Both the position numbers and the translations under genes were made by a program. The notes under the pieces are model-generated. The model saw only the letters and a program-made list of their open reading frames with translations, was not told where the DNA came from and searched no databases. From Planctomycetota bacterium (lineage in GTDB: Bacteria; Planctomycetota; UBA8742; UBA2392), in the NCBI GenBank assembly GCA_019636195.1, contig JAHBYA010000002.1:330311-394310 (forward strand): a stretch of 64,000 nt of DNA, read 5' to 3'. Shown here piece after piece: positions 25,776 through 33,167 of this stretch (the first letter of the stretch is position 1; every line of letters starts with the position of its first letter).

Positions 25776-26406
25776 CGCGCAGGCTCTTGATGCGTTGCGC
25801 GTAGTCGCCTGCAAAGACGTAGTTGCCGGCGACGAGCACGTTGGCGCCGGCGGCTACAGCTTCTTTGCCTGTCTGCTCGTTGATGCCGCCGTCGATTTCG
25901 ATGTCCAGGTCCGGCCTTGCAGCGCGCGCGGCCTTGACCGTTTCAAGCACCTTGGGGATGAACTTCTGGCCGCCGAAGCCCGGCCACACACTCATCACCA
26001 GCAGCATCTCAATTTCGCCAAGCCACGGGCGCGCCGCCTCAATGCTTGTGTCGGGGTTCAGCACCAATCCCGGCTTGACGCCCGCTTTGCGGATGGCGGC
26101 TAGCGTCTCGCCGATCGGGGCGTTGCACTCAACGTGGATGGTTAGGTAATCGGCACCCGCCTTGGCAAAGGCTTCAATGTAGCGTTGCGGATCGGTCATC
26201 ATCAGGTGGCAGTCCAGCGGCTTGCTTGCGACCTTCTTGATGGCCGCGACCACGGGCGGGCCGATGGTCAGGTTGGGCACAAAGTGGGCGTCCATGACAT
26301 CGACGTGCAGAAGGTCGGCGCCCGCGGCTTCAATGGCCCGCACTTCGTCGCCGATGCGGGCAAAGTCGCAGGACAGAAGGGATGGCGCAATCTTGAGTGA
26401 AGGCAT
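25771..26406 (-). CDS. rpe: Ribulose-phosphate 3-epimerase
   Basis: 211 residues, near the family's usual 215-225. It interconverts ribulose-5-phosphate and xylulose-5-phosphate in the pentose phosphate and Calvin pathways. TIM-barrel signature motifs are all present: APSLLSCDFARI, LHVDVMDAHFVPNLT (metal ligands), DCHLMMTDP, MSVWPGFGGQKFIP and DIEIDGGINEQT. The final codons and stop lie inside the palindromic element at 25675-25775, so the C-terminus (RIKSLRA) may be partly element-derived. It heads a carbon-metabolism stretch with pgk and gap. Confidence 0.96.
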   Translation of the reverse strand: MPSLKIAPSLLSCDFARIGDEVRAIEAAGADLLHVDVMDAHFVPNLTIGPPVVAAIKKVASKPLDCHLMMTDPQRYIEAFAKAGADYLTIHVECNAPIGETLAAIRKAGVKPGLVLNPDTSIEAARPWLGEIEMLLVMSVWPGFGGQKFIPKVLETVKAARAARPDLDIEIDGGINEQTGKEAVAAGANVLVAGNYVFAGDYAQRIKSLRA

Positions 26407-26415
26407 ACGTCTTGT

Positions 26416-26438
26416 GTGCCGGGTCCCGGGTGCCGTGT
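26416..26438 (+). repeat. Heptamer array (GTGCCGG/GTCCCGG words)
   Basis: Three 7-bp units, GTGCCGG, GTCCCGG and GTGCCGT, lie 10 bp upstream of the rpe start. Related GC-rich words (GGGACC, GGGGACGCAGG) continue to about 26480. The period matches the other heptamer arrays in the window. Confidence 0.55.
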
Positions 26439-26485
26439 CAACTGCCCCTATTTACAAGACAAGGGACCGGGGACGCAGGACTGTC

Positions 26486-26860
26486 CTAAAAACTGAACGG
26501 AAGGTCGTACTCGCGTACTTCCGGCTTCTCGCGGCTTTTGACCTTCACTTCCACGCGCGCCTTGAGCTTGTCGCCGTCAATCACGATGTAGTTCTTGACC
26601 CACGCGTTGTCGTAATGCGTCCACGACCGGTCCTTGATGAAGTACTCGGTCAAGCCGGCTTTGCGCGCGTCGTAGATCCATTTTTCGCCGAGATACGGCT
26701 CAATCACGCAGGCGTAAGTGCCACCCGGCACGCTGTAGCGTATGCGCAGGCCGGGCTTTGACTTGTTGCCAAGCTCGTCGCAGGCCTCGACCGAGATGCG
26801 GTAGTGCACGTTGTCTTCAAGGTCGCGGATTTCGAACTCATCGATCACTTTGTCAGCCAT
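26486..26860 (-). CDS. Hypothetical protein, beta-rich
   Basis: 124 residues with no signal peptide and no cysteine motif. The sequence alternates short strands (FEIRDLEDNVHYRISVEACD, KNYIVIDGDKLKARVEVKVK) with aromatic turns (EPYLGEKWIYDARKAG), suggesting a small beta-sandwich. I do not recognise the family. It lies between rpe and the S23-type pseudogene on the same strand; a heptamer array flanks it on each side (26416 and 26879), so it may itself have been carried or isolated by repeat insertions. Confidence 0.6.
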   Translation of the reverse strand: MADKVIDEFEIRDLEDNVHYRISVEACDELGNKSKPGLRIRYSVPGGTYACVIEPYLGEKWIYDARKAGLTEYFIKDRSWTHYDNAWVKNYIVIDGDKLKARVEVKVKSREKPEVREYDLPFSF

Positions 26861-26878
26861 GGGTTCTCGCTTTCAACA

Positions 26879-26902
26879 GTTCCGGGTTCTGAGTTCCGGG
26901 TT
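26879..26902 (+). repeat. Left heptamer array of the S23-type cassette
   Basis: Units GTTCCGG (26879-26885), GTTCTGA (26886-26892) and GTTCCGG (26893-26899) plus GTT. The inverted partner is at 27297-27327, on the other side of the four-helix-bundle pseudogene. Confidence 0.8.
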
Positions 26903-26922
26903 ACCTTGGTCCGTCCGCACCT

Positions 26923-27277
26923 TCATCTCTCAGGTACGCCGCCAATCAGCCTGATAGTGCTGTTAACGCGCTCGTAGTACCCTTCAAAGTCGGTCTGATT
27001 GATGGCCTTCAGGTCTAGCAGCACGTACAACATTGACTGAACTTCGATCGCTGACGCCTTTGCAATGCCTAGAAAGCGCGCGAAGTCTTTAGAGCTATGC
27101 CTTCCAAAACCCTCCGCAATGTTGTTCATGATTGAAAGCGATGCGCGCGTCAACTGATCTTTCAAGCCAAACTCTCGGGAAAGCTGTGGCTCGGAAAAAC
27201 AGCCTGTAAAAGTCCCGAGTAAGTTCGCGCGAAAACTGCCACGCTTTGATCTCTTCGAAAGTCTGAAATGTCGCCAT
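26923..27277 (-). pseudogene. S23-type four-helix-bundle protein, frameshifted
   Basis: Two overlapping frames reconstruct one protein of about 118 residues. ATG 27277 gives ATFQTFEEIKAWQFSRELTR; the second frame gives SREFGLKDQLTRAS, then MNNIAEGFGRHSSKDFARFL and a typical end near RLIGGVPER. This is the four-helix-bundle family first found as 23S rRNA intervening-sequence proteins. The frame breaks at a run of five A (27195-27199, T5 on the coding strand). Deleting one base restores a perfect family sequence (YRLFSEPQLSREFGLKDQ). It is either a recent null mutation or a sequencing indel. Inverted heptamer arrays flank it. Confidence 0.88.
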
Positions 27278-27296
27278 AGACTGTCCCGCCACGCTA

Positions 27297-27327
27297 AACC
27301 CAGAACCCGGAACTCAGAACTCAGAAC
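27297..27327 (-). repeat. Right heptamer array of the S23-type cassette, overlapping the pgk stop
   Basis: On the minus strand the units are GTTCTGA, GTTCTGA, GTTCCGG and GTTCTGG plus GTT. The first unit supplies the TGA stop codon of pgk (27323-27321). The orientation is opposite to the array at 26879. Confidence 0.82.
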
Positions 27328-28520
27328 TTGACCAAGGCCTCAAGCGCCGGCATGGGCTCGCCTTGCAGCAGGGTTAAACTTGCGCCGCCGCCGGTGCTTA
27401 CGTGGCTCATGCGGTCGGCCAGGTTGAAGTGCTCTACGGCCGCGGCGCTGTCGCCGCCGCCTACCACGCTGAAGGCGCCGGCTCGCGTGGCGTCAGCGAT
27501 GGCCTGCGCGATGGCCTTGGTCCCGTTGCTGAAGCGCTCTTTTTCAAAGACGCCCATCGGGCCGTTGAACAGGATGGTCTTTGCGCGCTTGATTGCATCC
27601 GAAAAACGCCGCGCCGTCATGTCGCCGATGTCAAAGGCCGCCATGTTGTCGGGCACGTCGCCGTTGACCTCGCTTGCGCTTTCGTCGTCTATGCTGCTGC
27701 TTACCACGTGGTCGCCGGGCAGGTGCACGATCACGCCCAAGTCGGCCGCTTTGGCCAGCATGGCTTTGCACTCAGGCACCAGCGTGTCGTCGCACAACGA
27801 GTTGCCGATGGCCACGCCCTGGCTGAGCAAAAACGTGTAAGCCATGCCGCCGCCGATGCAGATTTCGTTGACCTTGCTAAGCAAGTTATTCACCAGCGGA
27901 ATTTTGTCGCTGACCTTGGCCCCGCCCACCACAGCCAGCGTCGGCTTGGCCGGCTTGTCCAGCACGCGGGCCATGGCGTCGATTTCGGCTTTCACCAGCA
28001 AGCCGGCGGCGCTTGGCAGCAGTTTGGCGGGCCAGACCATGCTGGCATCGGCGCGGTGGCAGGTGCCGAAGGCGTCGTTGACGTAAGCTTCAGCCAGTTC
28101 AGCGAGTTCGCGGCCGAAGGCTTCCGCGCCTTTACTCTCGGCTTTGTGGAAGCGCAGGTTTTCAAGCAAGGCCGCGCGGCCGTCGGCGATGCCGCGCACG
28201 CTGTTGTGGGTGTGCTCGCCGACGCAGTCAGGGATCAACGGTACGTTAAAGCCCAGCAGCTCAGAAAGGCGCTTTGCCACGGGCGCGAGCGAAAACGCCG
28301 CTTCAAAGCCTCTGCCCTCGGGGCGGCCAAGGTGGCTGGCAAGGATGACGCGGGCGCCCTGCTTGAGAAGGCGGTGGATGGTGGGCAAAGCGGCGACAAT
28401 GCGCGCGTCGCTGGTGATGGATGTGCCCTCAAGGGGCACATTGAAATCGCAGCGCACAAAGACGCGCTTGCCGGCAAGGTTGCCCAAAGAGTCGATGGCG
28501 GGTATCGCGGAAAGGTCCAT
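27321..28520 (-). CDS. pgk: Phosphoglycerate kinase
   Basis: 399 residues from ATG 28520, chosen for GGGAG seven bases upstream and the standard N-terminus (GKRVFVRCDFNVPLEG). It transfers phosphate between 1,3-bisphosphoglycerate and ADP in glycolysis, or the reverse in carbon fixation. Substrate motifs RIVAALPTI and LASHLGRPEGRG, the hinge, and ATP-site motifs VVGGAKVSDKI and FNGPMGVFEKERF are intact; GGGDSAAAVE and STGGGASLTLL precede the C-terminus. The last codons (KF-stop) are read from a repeat unit. gap lies 556 bp upstream on the same strand. Confidence 0.97.
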   Translation of the reverse strand: MDLSAIPAIDSLGNLAGKRVFVRCDFNVPLEGTSITSDARIVAALPTIHRLLKQGARVILASHLGRPEGRGFEAAFSLAPVAKRLSELLGFNVPLIPDCVGEHTHNSVRGIADGRAALLENLRFHKAESKGAEAFGRELAELAEAYVNDAFGTCHRADASMVWPAKLLPSAAGLLVKAEIDAMARVLDKPAKPTLAVVGGAKVSDKIPLVNNLLSKVNEICIGGGMAYTFLLSQGVAIGNSLCDDTLVPECKAMLAKAADLGVIVHLPGDHVVSSSIDDESASEVNGDVPDNMAAFDIGDMTARRFSDAIKRAKTILFNGPMGVFEKERFSNGTKAIAQAIADATRAGAFSVVGGGDSAAAVEHFNLADRMSHVSTGGGASLTLLQGEPMPALEALVKF

Positions 28521-28583
28521 AGCAAGCTCCCGCCGCACTATATCCCCAGCAAGGCCCCACGCCAGCATTGCTGGCAGAGGGGC

Positions 28584-28685
28584 GTAGCATGCGCGTTCCG
28601 CGCATGTGGCGCCCATCGGCCTCCGGCCGATGGCAGGGGCCGGAGGCCCGCGAGTACGACATCGCCGGGGACGGCGATGCTACGT
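28584..28685. repeat. Multi-hairpin palindromic element, copy 2
   Basis: 102 bp, bounded by CGTAGCAT and ATGCTACG like copy 1 and with the same hairpin order. Hairpin 1 is identical. Hairpin 2 reads CATCGGCC-TCC-GGCCGATG, so a T:A pair of copy 1 has become C:G with pairing kept. Hairpin 3 is weakened to a 5-bp GC core, and hairpin 4 keeps CATCGCCG/CGGCGATG with one extra loop base. Confidence 0.8.
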
Positions 28686-28789
28686 TGCCGTGTTCGCGCG
28701 TTGGCGATAGTGATTGCCGCGTTACCGGTCGGCGAAGCGACGGGTTGTTTGGATTTGTTGCAACTTTCTCCGCGCGTTATCGTTTAAGT

Positions 28790-29016
28790 GTCAGACGGAA
28801 AGGAGGCGCGCTCCCACGCACCACAGAACAGGCTCATGACGACGGATTCCTGCAGCACCCCACGGCTGCTCTCCCACCCACGAGAATCCGAAACTGTGAA
28901 CCTGAACTGACACCCGGCCGGGCACCATCTCTCCGGATCTGCCAAGCTCCCACCGGCCAAACGCGCCTACCGATCCACCCACCGGGCCCCGCACCACGCG
29001 GGGCCCTCTCTTTCCG
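28790..29016 (+). ncRNA. Possible structured small RNA with terminator
   Basis: The segment has a 7-bp stem CGGATTC/GAATCCG (about 28843-28888) enclosing GCAGC/GCTGC. It ends with a 9-bp hairpin GGGCCCCGC/GCGGGGCCC followed by TCTCTTTC. GGAAAG near its start (28799) can pair with CTTTCC at its end. A TTGCAA box lies about 30 bp before the proposed 5' end. RNase P, tmRNA and SRP RNA signatures are absent. The call rests on structure alone. Confidence 0.3.
28985..29016 (+). terminator. GC-rich terminator-like hairpin
   Basis: A 9-bp stem GGGCCCCGC/GCGGGGCCC with loop ACCAC is followed by the pyrimidine run TCTCTTTCC on the plus strand. On the minus strand it also lies about 60 bp after the gap stop codon, where it could act without a T-tract. 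Confidence 0.5.
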
Positions 29017-29076
29017 GCAGCAAAGCATCCCCCAGCCGGCCCTTCCGGGCCGGTCTGTGCAAGACCTGCAACTGTT

Positions 29077-30066
29077 CTACTTGAGTGTGTTGAGCAACTG
29101 GCCCAGCCGACAGGCGTAGCCCCACTCGTTGTCGTACCAGGCGATCAACCGGGCAAGACTGGTCTGCCCGCTCTGCACACTGGTCAATTGGCTGTCAAAC
29201 ACGACGCTGTGGGGGTTGCCCACCACGTCGCTGCTTACCAGCGGGTCTTCGCTATGTTCGATGATGCCGGCGTATTCGCCCTCGGCTGCGGCTTTGACGG
29301 CGGCGTTGATCTGGGCGGCGCTCGCGGCGCCCTGCAGCTCAAGGATCAACTCGACGTTGCTGCCATTGAGTACCGGCACCCGTTGCGCCATGCCGGTGAT
29401 ACGCCCAGCCAGCTCCGGCATGACCTGCTCGAAGGCAAGCAGGCTTTCCGTAGTAGTCGGCACGATGTTGGCGGCACCCGCGCGGCCGCGGCGCGGGTCG
29501 CGTTCGTGGCCGCCGTCAACGATGTTCTGGCCGCTGGTGTAGGCGTGCACGGTCATCATGTAGCCGCGCAGTACGGGCCAGCGCCCGTGCAGCACTTTCA
29601 GCAGCGGCGCAAAACAATGGGCGGTGCAGCTTCCGGCGCTGATGATGCGGTGCGCATCGCGCAGTTCGTGGTGATTCACGCCGTACAGGATCGTCTTGTC
29701 GGCGACGCCTTGCGCCAGCGGCTGGCTTACAACCACGCGCTTGGCGCCCGCGGCCAGCAGGCCTTCCAGGCTTGCACGCGAGTTGTTGCGGCCGGACGAG
29801 TTCACGACCACGTCAATGGCATCAAGGGCGGCGGGCAGCTTTCCGTTGTGGGTCAGCGTCACGCGGCGGCCGTTCACAAGCAGCGCGCCGTCTTCGGCGC
29901 GCACGTTGGGCATACGCGCCATCACCGAGTCGTACTTGAGCAGGTAGGCAAGCTGCTCAGCGGGCAGGGGGTCGTTGACGTGCACGACGTCGGCGTCCGG
30001 CGTTGATTCCAGAATCCGGAACAACGCCCGCCCGATGCGGCCAAAACCATTGATCAGCACGCGCAT
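29077..30066 (-). CDS. gap: Glyceraldehyde-3-phosphate dehydrogenase, divergent
   Basis: 329 residues. The NAD-binding motif NGFGRIGRALFR, the hydride-transfer cysteine C147 and the C-terminal WYDNEWGYACRLGQLL are present. The catalytic loop reads SCTAHC instead of the usual SCTTNC, and the segment normally STGAAKAV reads TTTESLLAFEQV, so the phosphate-site lysine is missing. It should still oxidise glyceraldehyde-3-phosphate, but substrate or cofactor preference may differ; erythrose-4-phosphate dehydrogenase is less likely, since its HSAMHDQQ-type motif is absent. pgk lies downstream on the same strand. Confidence 0.88.
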   Translation of the reverse strand: MRVLINGFGRIGRALFRILESTPDADVVHVNDPLPAEQLAYLLKYDSVMARMPNVRAEDGALLVNGRRVTLTHNGKLPAALDAIDVVVNSSGRNNSRASLEGLLAAGAKRVVVSQPLAQGVADKTILYGVNHHELRDAHRIISAGSCTAHCFAPLLKVLHGRWPVLRGYMMTVHAYTSGQNIVDGGHERDPRRGRAGAANIVPTTTESLLAFEQVMPELAGRITGMAQRVPVLNGSNVELILELQGAASAAQINAAVKAAAEGEYAGIIEHSEDPLVSSDVVGNPHSVVFDSQLTSVQSGQTSLARLIAWYDNEWGYACRLGQLLNTLK

Positions 30067-30121
30067 GGCGGCAGAGTACAGCTTTCAAGCGCAGGTTACA
30101 GGGGCGGCAGCCGCCCTCGCC

Positions 30122-30631
30122 TCAGGCCAGCTCGCCGAGTTTCTCTTCAATGCCGGCGATGTCGTCGGGGTCAAGCTTGGGCGTCGGGATCTCGTAGGTC
30201 TGCTTGTCTTTGCCCTTGCCCGGCGTTTCAAAGATTGACCATTCAACCTTGCCCTTGCGGTGCGTGCCCCGCAGTTTCAACTTTTTGAGGCGCATCAGGC
30301 CCAGCGCTGCGACGTAGGCAAAGCGCTGCATTTCCTCGGGCGTGAAGCGCACTTCCTGCTCCGGCTGGCGTGCGCGGTGAAAGATCTCCCACAGCAGGTC
30401 GGGGTCCATCAGCGCCGGCTTGGGTTTGCTGGAAAACTCGGCGGGCCAAAACGCGATAAAGGCGCCGGGGCTCTGGCGCTCCCACGCCTCGGCGCTGATC
30501 TCGACGCGCGTGAACACGCCCTCGTTCTCGGCGTCGGCGGACAGCGCAATGAAGTAGCGCTCGCCGTCACTGAAGCTTCGGCCGGTCACACTGCACTTGC
30601 CCTGGCCGCGGCTGATCTTGAACTCGCTCAT
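30122..30631 (-). CDS. Hypothetical protein with C-x-VTG motif
   Basis: 169 residues, soluble, no signal peptide. The N-terminus SRGQGKCSVTGRSFSDGERYF resembles short proteins in planctomycetes and proteobacteria in which one cysteine precedes a beta hairpin. The middle is WERQSPGAFIAFWPAEF, and RFTPEEMQRFAYVAALGLMR forms an amphipathic helix. Function is unknown. It begins 10 bp after the stop of the HEAT-type lipoprotein gene on the same strand, so the two are probably co-transcribed. Confidence 0.72.
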   Translation of the reverse strand: MSEFKISRGQGKCSVTGRSFSDGERYFIALSADAENEGVFTRVEISAEAWERQSPGAFIAFWPAEFSSKPKPALMDPDLLWEIFHRARQPEQEVRFTPEEMQRFAYVAALGLMRLKKLKLRGTHRKGKVEWSIFETPGKGKDKQTYEIPTPKLDPDDIAGIEEKLGELA

Positions 30632-30640
30632 GCGCGCAAC

Positions 30641-31918
30641 CTACTCGCCCTTCAGGTCAACCTCAAGGCGGCTTGCGAGCTCGCGCAACTCCGCCATGGT
30701 GCGGATACGCTTGCCGGTGATTCTGAGCACCGCGTCCACGGCGGCGACCTCGTGAAACTCGTCCTTCTTCCAGATCTTGATTACCGCGCGCAGGCCGTCT
30801 TTGTGGCCGATGTTGCCCAGCGCAGCCAGCAGGTACTCGCGGTACACAAAGTACGCGTGGTCGGTGGCCTGCTGGTCCACGACAAAGCGCCCCTGCACAA
30901 GCTGCTCGCGGTCGTACTCGACAATCCTGACGCGGTCCACTTCAGCTTCAATGGCGCGGATCGCGCGCGGGTCTTTGAAGCGCCCAAGCAGATCAATGAA
31001 ATTCTTGCGAAAGCGCCACGCACCGCCCTTGGCCTCGCCTTCGGTGTCCAGCGTTGACTCAAGCTCAACGATCGCCTGGCCTACCGTGCGGGGGCCGATG
31101 TTGACCAGGCACTCAATGATGTACTTCGGAAAGTTGGCGTTGGTCTGCACAACATAGATGGTCTCACCGCGCACGTCCTGCGCCTCGACCAGCTGGTTGT
31201 GGCCGGTCCACAGCGCCGTACACAACTGCTCAACTGCCGGCAGGCCTACCTGCACCAGCACTTCCTGCGCGCGGCTTACCACCGGCGCGTCGGGGTTGGT
31301 CAGCGCCAGAATCATGTTCGCGACCAGCAGTTCGCGGCCGTCTTCGCCGTAGGCCAGCATGGACTCGGCAAAGCGCGCCCAATGCTCAGATTCACGGTTG
31401 CCCGTTGAGTACTGCGGCGCGGTTTGAAACTTGTGCACAAGGCGGTACATGCGCCCGTAGCGCGCAAGGCGCGTGCGCACCTTTTCGCTGTTCCAGGCAT
31501 CCTGCACCACGAAGCCGTCGGCATCGCGCAGCTCTTCCTGTTGCAGCAGCCGCCGGATTGTGTCCGGCCACAGCACATAGCTGCGCCATGCCTTCTGCCG
31601 CGGATTCAGCTTGTTCCAGTCCGCGGGCGGCCAGTCGTAGTTCACTTTGGGCTTGCCGTCGCGGGTGTATTCGCGCGGCGGCTGGGGCGCCGGGTACACG
31701 TGGCGTCGCACAAAATGCCACTGGTCGGGATCGGTTGACTCCAGCCTTTCCAGCAGGTCCGGCATTTCGACGCCCCGGAACTCGGCAACCTTGTCACGCT
31801 CCAGCACGATCGCCGGTTGTTCTTTGGGCGGGCGGTCCGGCTGGTCGGGTTCGCCGTTGCGCGGCGCAGACTGACAGGCGACCAAGAGCAGCAGGCATAG
31901 CGGAAGCAGACGTTTCAC
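30641..31918 (-). CDS. HEAT-repeat-like lipoprotein
   Basis: 425 residues from a GTG at 31918, with GGAG nine bases upstream. The signal MKRLLPLCLLLLVAC has a lipobox at Cys 15. A proline-rich spacer (residues 18-35) precedes helical repeats of HEAT/armadillo character (ANMILALTNPDAPVVSRAQE, YIIECLVNIGPRTVGQAIVE, YREYLLAALGNIGHKDGLRA). Such lipoproteins usually act as scaffolds at the membrane; no catalytic motif is seen. Confidence 0.78.
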   Translation of the reverse strand: MKRLLPLCLLLLVACQSAPRNGEPDQPDRPPKEQPAIVLERDKVAEFRGVEMPDLLERLESTDPDQWHFVRRHVYPAPQPPREYTRDGKPKVNYDWPPADWNKLNPRQKAWRSYVLWPDTIRRLLQQEELRDADGFVVQDAWNSEKVRTRLARYGRMYRLVHKFQTAPQYSTGNRESEHWARFAESMLAYGEDGRELLVANMILALTNPDAPVVSRAQEVLVQVGLPAVEQLCTALWTGHNQLVEAQDVRGETIYVVQTNANFPKYIIECLVNIGPRTVGQAIVELESTLDTEGEAKGGAWRFRKNFIDLLGRFKDPRAIRAIEAEVDRVRIVEYDREQLVQGRFVVDQQATDHAYFVYREYLLAALGNIGHKDGLRAVIKIWKKDEFHEVAAVDAVLRITGKRIRTMAELRELASRLEVDLKGE

Positions 31919-32057
31919 TGCGGGTGCTCCGGGGATTCTGGCGGGGCTGCTGCAATGATCATTGATCGGCGCAGTCCGGTCAATGGCGCGTCCGCCGGGG
32001 TTTGCGCGGAGGGGCGTGCGTCGTTATAACGCCCGCCGCCCAAGCAAGGAGTCAGCC

Positions 32058-33164
32058 ATGATCGTCGGCGTACCCCGCGAAATCAAAGACCACGAGTACC
32101 GCGTCGGCATGGTGCCAGCCGGCGTTCACGCGCTTGTTGAAGCAGGCCACAAAGTGCTGGTGGAAGTCGGCGCCGGCCTTGGCAGCGGCATCCTGGACGA
32201 CGATTACGAGGCCGCGGGCGGCAAGCTGGTTGCCACGGCCAAAGAAGTGTTCGACGGCGCGGACATGATCGTGAAGGTCAAAGAACCGCAGCCCGTTGAG
32301 TACGGCATGATCCGCCGGGGACAGATCGTCTATACCTACTTTCACTATGCCGCCAGCCGCGAATTGACCGAGGGCATGGTCAAGACCGGCGCCGTCACGG
32401 TGGCCTACGAAACCATGGAAGACAAGCGCGGCACGCTGCCGCTTTTGACGCCCATGAGCGAAGTCGCCGGCCGCATGAGCATCCAGGAAGGCGCCAAGTA
32501 CCTTGAGCGCCCGACCGAAGGCCGCGGCATATTGCTGGGCGGCGTGCCGGGCGTTGAGCCGGGCAACGTGGTCATCATCGGCGGCGGCGTGGTCGGCACA
32601 AATGCGGCCAAGATGGCGGCTGGCATCGGCGCCAAAGTGACGATTCTTGACGTCAGCCTTGATCGCCTGCGCTACCTTGATGACGTGTTGCCGCCCAACG
32701 TGCACGAGCTGTACAGCAACGCCTACAACATTCGCGAAGCCATCCGCCAGGCCGACCTTGTGGTCGGCGCCGTGCTGATCCCCGGTGCCAAGGCGCCGTC
32801 GCTGATCCGCCGTGAAGACCTGCAGCACATGAAGCAGGGCGCCGTGATCGTTGACGTCGCCGTGGACCAGGGCGGCTGTGTTGAAACCACCCGGCCCACG
32901 ACCCACAGCAACCCGACCTACATCATTGACGGCGTCGTGCACTATTGCGTGGCCAACATGCCCGGCGCGGTCGGCCGCACCAGCACGTTTGCGCTGACCA
33001 ACGCCACCAGCCGGTTTGCCATCGAGATTGCCAAGCTGGGCTGGAAAGAAGCCGCCAAGAAGCACATTGAGGTGCGCACGGGCCTGAACGTCGTGGACGG
33101 CAAGATCACGTACAAGGCCGTGGCGGACGCCTTCGGCATGGAATACACGCCGCTGGTGCTGTAG
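32058..33164 (+). CDS. ald: Alanine dehydrogenase
   Basis: 368 residues, close to the family's 370. ATG 32058 has AAGGA at the correct distance and begins with the conserved MIVGVPREIKDHEYRVGM. It interconverts L-alanine and pyruvate with NAD and ammonia. Catalytic lysine and histidine regions are seen in ADMIVKVKEPQP and YTYFHYAA. The NAD fold is VVIIGGGVVGTNAAKMAAG, and VVDVAVDQGGCVETTRPTTH is typical. It is convergent with the TrkA-like gene, with only 3 bp between their stops. Confidence 0.97.
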   Translation: MIVGVPREIKDHEYRVGMVPAGVHALVEAGHKVLVEVGAGLGSGILDDDYEAAGGKLVATAKEVFDGADMIVKVKEPQPVEYGMIRRGQIVYTYFHYAASRELTEGMVKTGAVTVAYETMEDKRGTLPLLTPMSEVAGRMSIQEGAKYLERPTEGRGILLGGVPGVEPGNVVIIGGGVVGTNAAKMAAGIGAKVTILDVSLDRLRYLDDVLPPNVHELYSNAYNIREAIRQADLVVGAVLIPGAKAPSLIRREDLQHMKQGAVIVDVAVDQGGCVETTRPTTHSNPTYIIDGVVHYCVANMPGAVGRTSTFALTNATSRFAIEIAKLGWKEAAKKHIEVRTGLNVVDGKITYKAVADAFGMEYTPLVL

Positions 33165-33167
33165 GCG

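Larger units (their letters stand above)
28521..29076. other. 556-bp gap between gap and pgk
   Basis: No protein gene is supported. The part nearest pgk holds its ribosome-binding site and leader, then the second multi-hairpin element (28584-28685). The part nearest gap (28790-29016) has several strong stems and a plus-strand terminator-like hairpin, annotated separately as a possible small RNA. The two glycolytic genes are probably separate transcripts. Confidence 0.55.

Noticed and set aside
27195..27199. Programmed -1 frameshift in the S23-type gene
   Set aside because: The run is five bases, not a slippery X-XXY-YYZ heptamer, and the needed shift is +1; a plain indel is simpler.
26879..27327. 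CRISPR-like array
   Set aside because: Units are only 7 bp, contiguous and without spacers, and the two arrays are inverted; no cas genes are present.
27402..28787. Long open frame (461 codons) on the plus strand opposite pgk
   Set aside because: It mirrors the codon pattern of pgk, has low-complexity His/Val/Ala-rich sequence and no recognisable domain. Long antisense frames are common in high-GC DNA.
28790..29016. RNase P, SRP or transfer-messenger RNA
   Set aside because: GGAAAGGAGG and ACAGAACAGGCTCAT looked suggestive of RNase P, but the P4 halves would be only about 30 nt apart and other conserved blocks are missing. SRP and tmRNA signatures are also absent.
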